From SAR202 cluster bacterium (GTDB lineage: Bacteria; Chloroflexota; Dehalococcoidia; Lucifugimonadales; UBA3495), in contig VFHF01000123.1 in assembly GCA_009392095.1 (NCBI GenBank), forward strand, positions 1 to 6,555: a stretch of 6,555 bases of DNA, given 5' to 3'. The translations under genes were made by a program, and so were the position numbers. How positions within the stretch are numbered: the first letter of the stretch is position 1; every line of letters starts with the position of its first letter. The notes under the pieces are model-generated. The model was not told where the DNA came from. It saw nothing but the letters and a program-made list of their open reading frames with translations, and did no database searches. Below, piece after piece: positions 6,516-6,555 of the stretch.

Positions 6516-6555
6516 CCGTTCAGCATTTTGACTGGAATGGTCCGGGCTTTTAGCC

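Overview
The window is a compact, single-strand bacterial gene block of moderately high GC. Six genes lie head to tail on the + strand from 64 to 6515, with gaps of 2 to 48 bases. I see no rRNA, tRNA, mobile element, CRISPR array or long repeat. The spacing suggests one polycistronic unit, probably a segment of a longer one. The protein style, the single-TM parvulin-like chaperone with a basic tail, and the MshA-like glycosyltransferase would fit a Chloroflexota bacterium (Dehalococcoidia or SAR202-like). That is an impression from recognised sequence style, not a search result, and I hold it weakly.

Layout: (1) 64-1257, a membrane-anchored SurA/PrsA-type peptidyl-prolyl isomerase-like folding factor. 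(2) 1263-2600, homoserine dehydrogenase with a C-terminal ACT domain. (3) 2649-3710, PLP-dependent threonine synthase. (4) 3752-4282, GTP cyclohydrolase I, whose true start is probably upstream at a non-canonical codon. (5) 4297-5289, a CelD/FemAB-like GNAT acyltransferase. (6) 5292-6515, a GT4 glycosyltransferase of the MshA/sucrose-phosphate-synthase-like group. The last 40 bases hold no complete gene.

Functionally, hom and thrC carry out the first and last steps of the homoserine-to-threonine branch; the intervening homoserine kinase (thrB) is not here. folE opens tetrahydrofolate/pterin synthesis. The GNAT and GT4 genes are tightly coupled and probably act on one shared substrate, such as a cell-surface glycan or lipid, or a small glycosylated metabolite; the sequence does not say which. 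All reading frames are intact.

I did not find a clear undescribed system. The best second-look items are the folE start, where no ATG/GTG/TTG/CTG is available to cover the conserved N-terminal helix but a strong Shine-Dalgarno sequence precedes an ACG codon; the altered active site of the PPIase-like domain; and the GNAT-GT4 pair.
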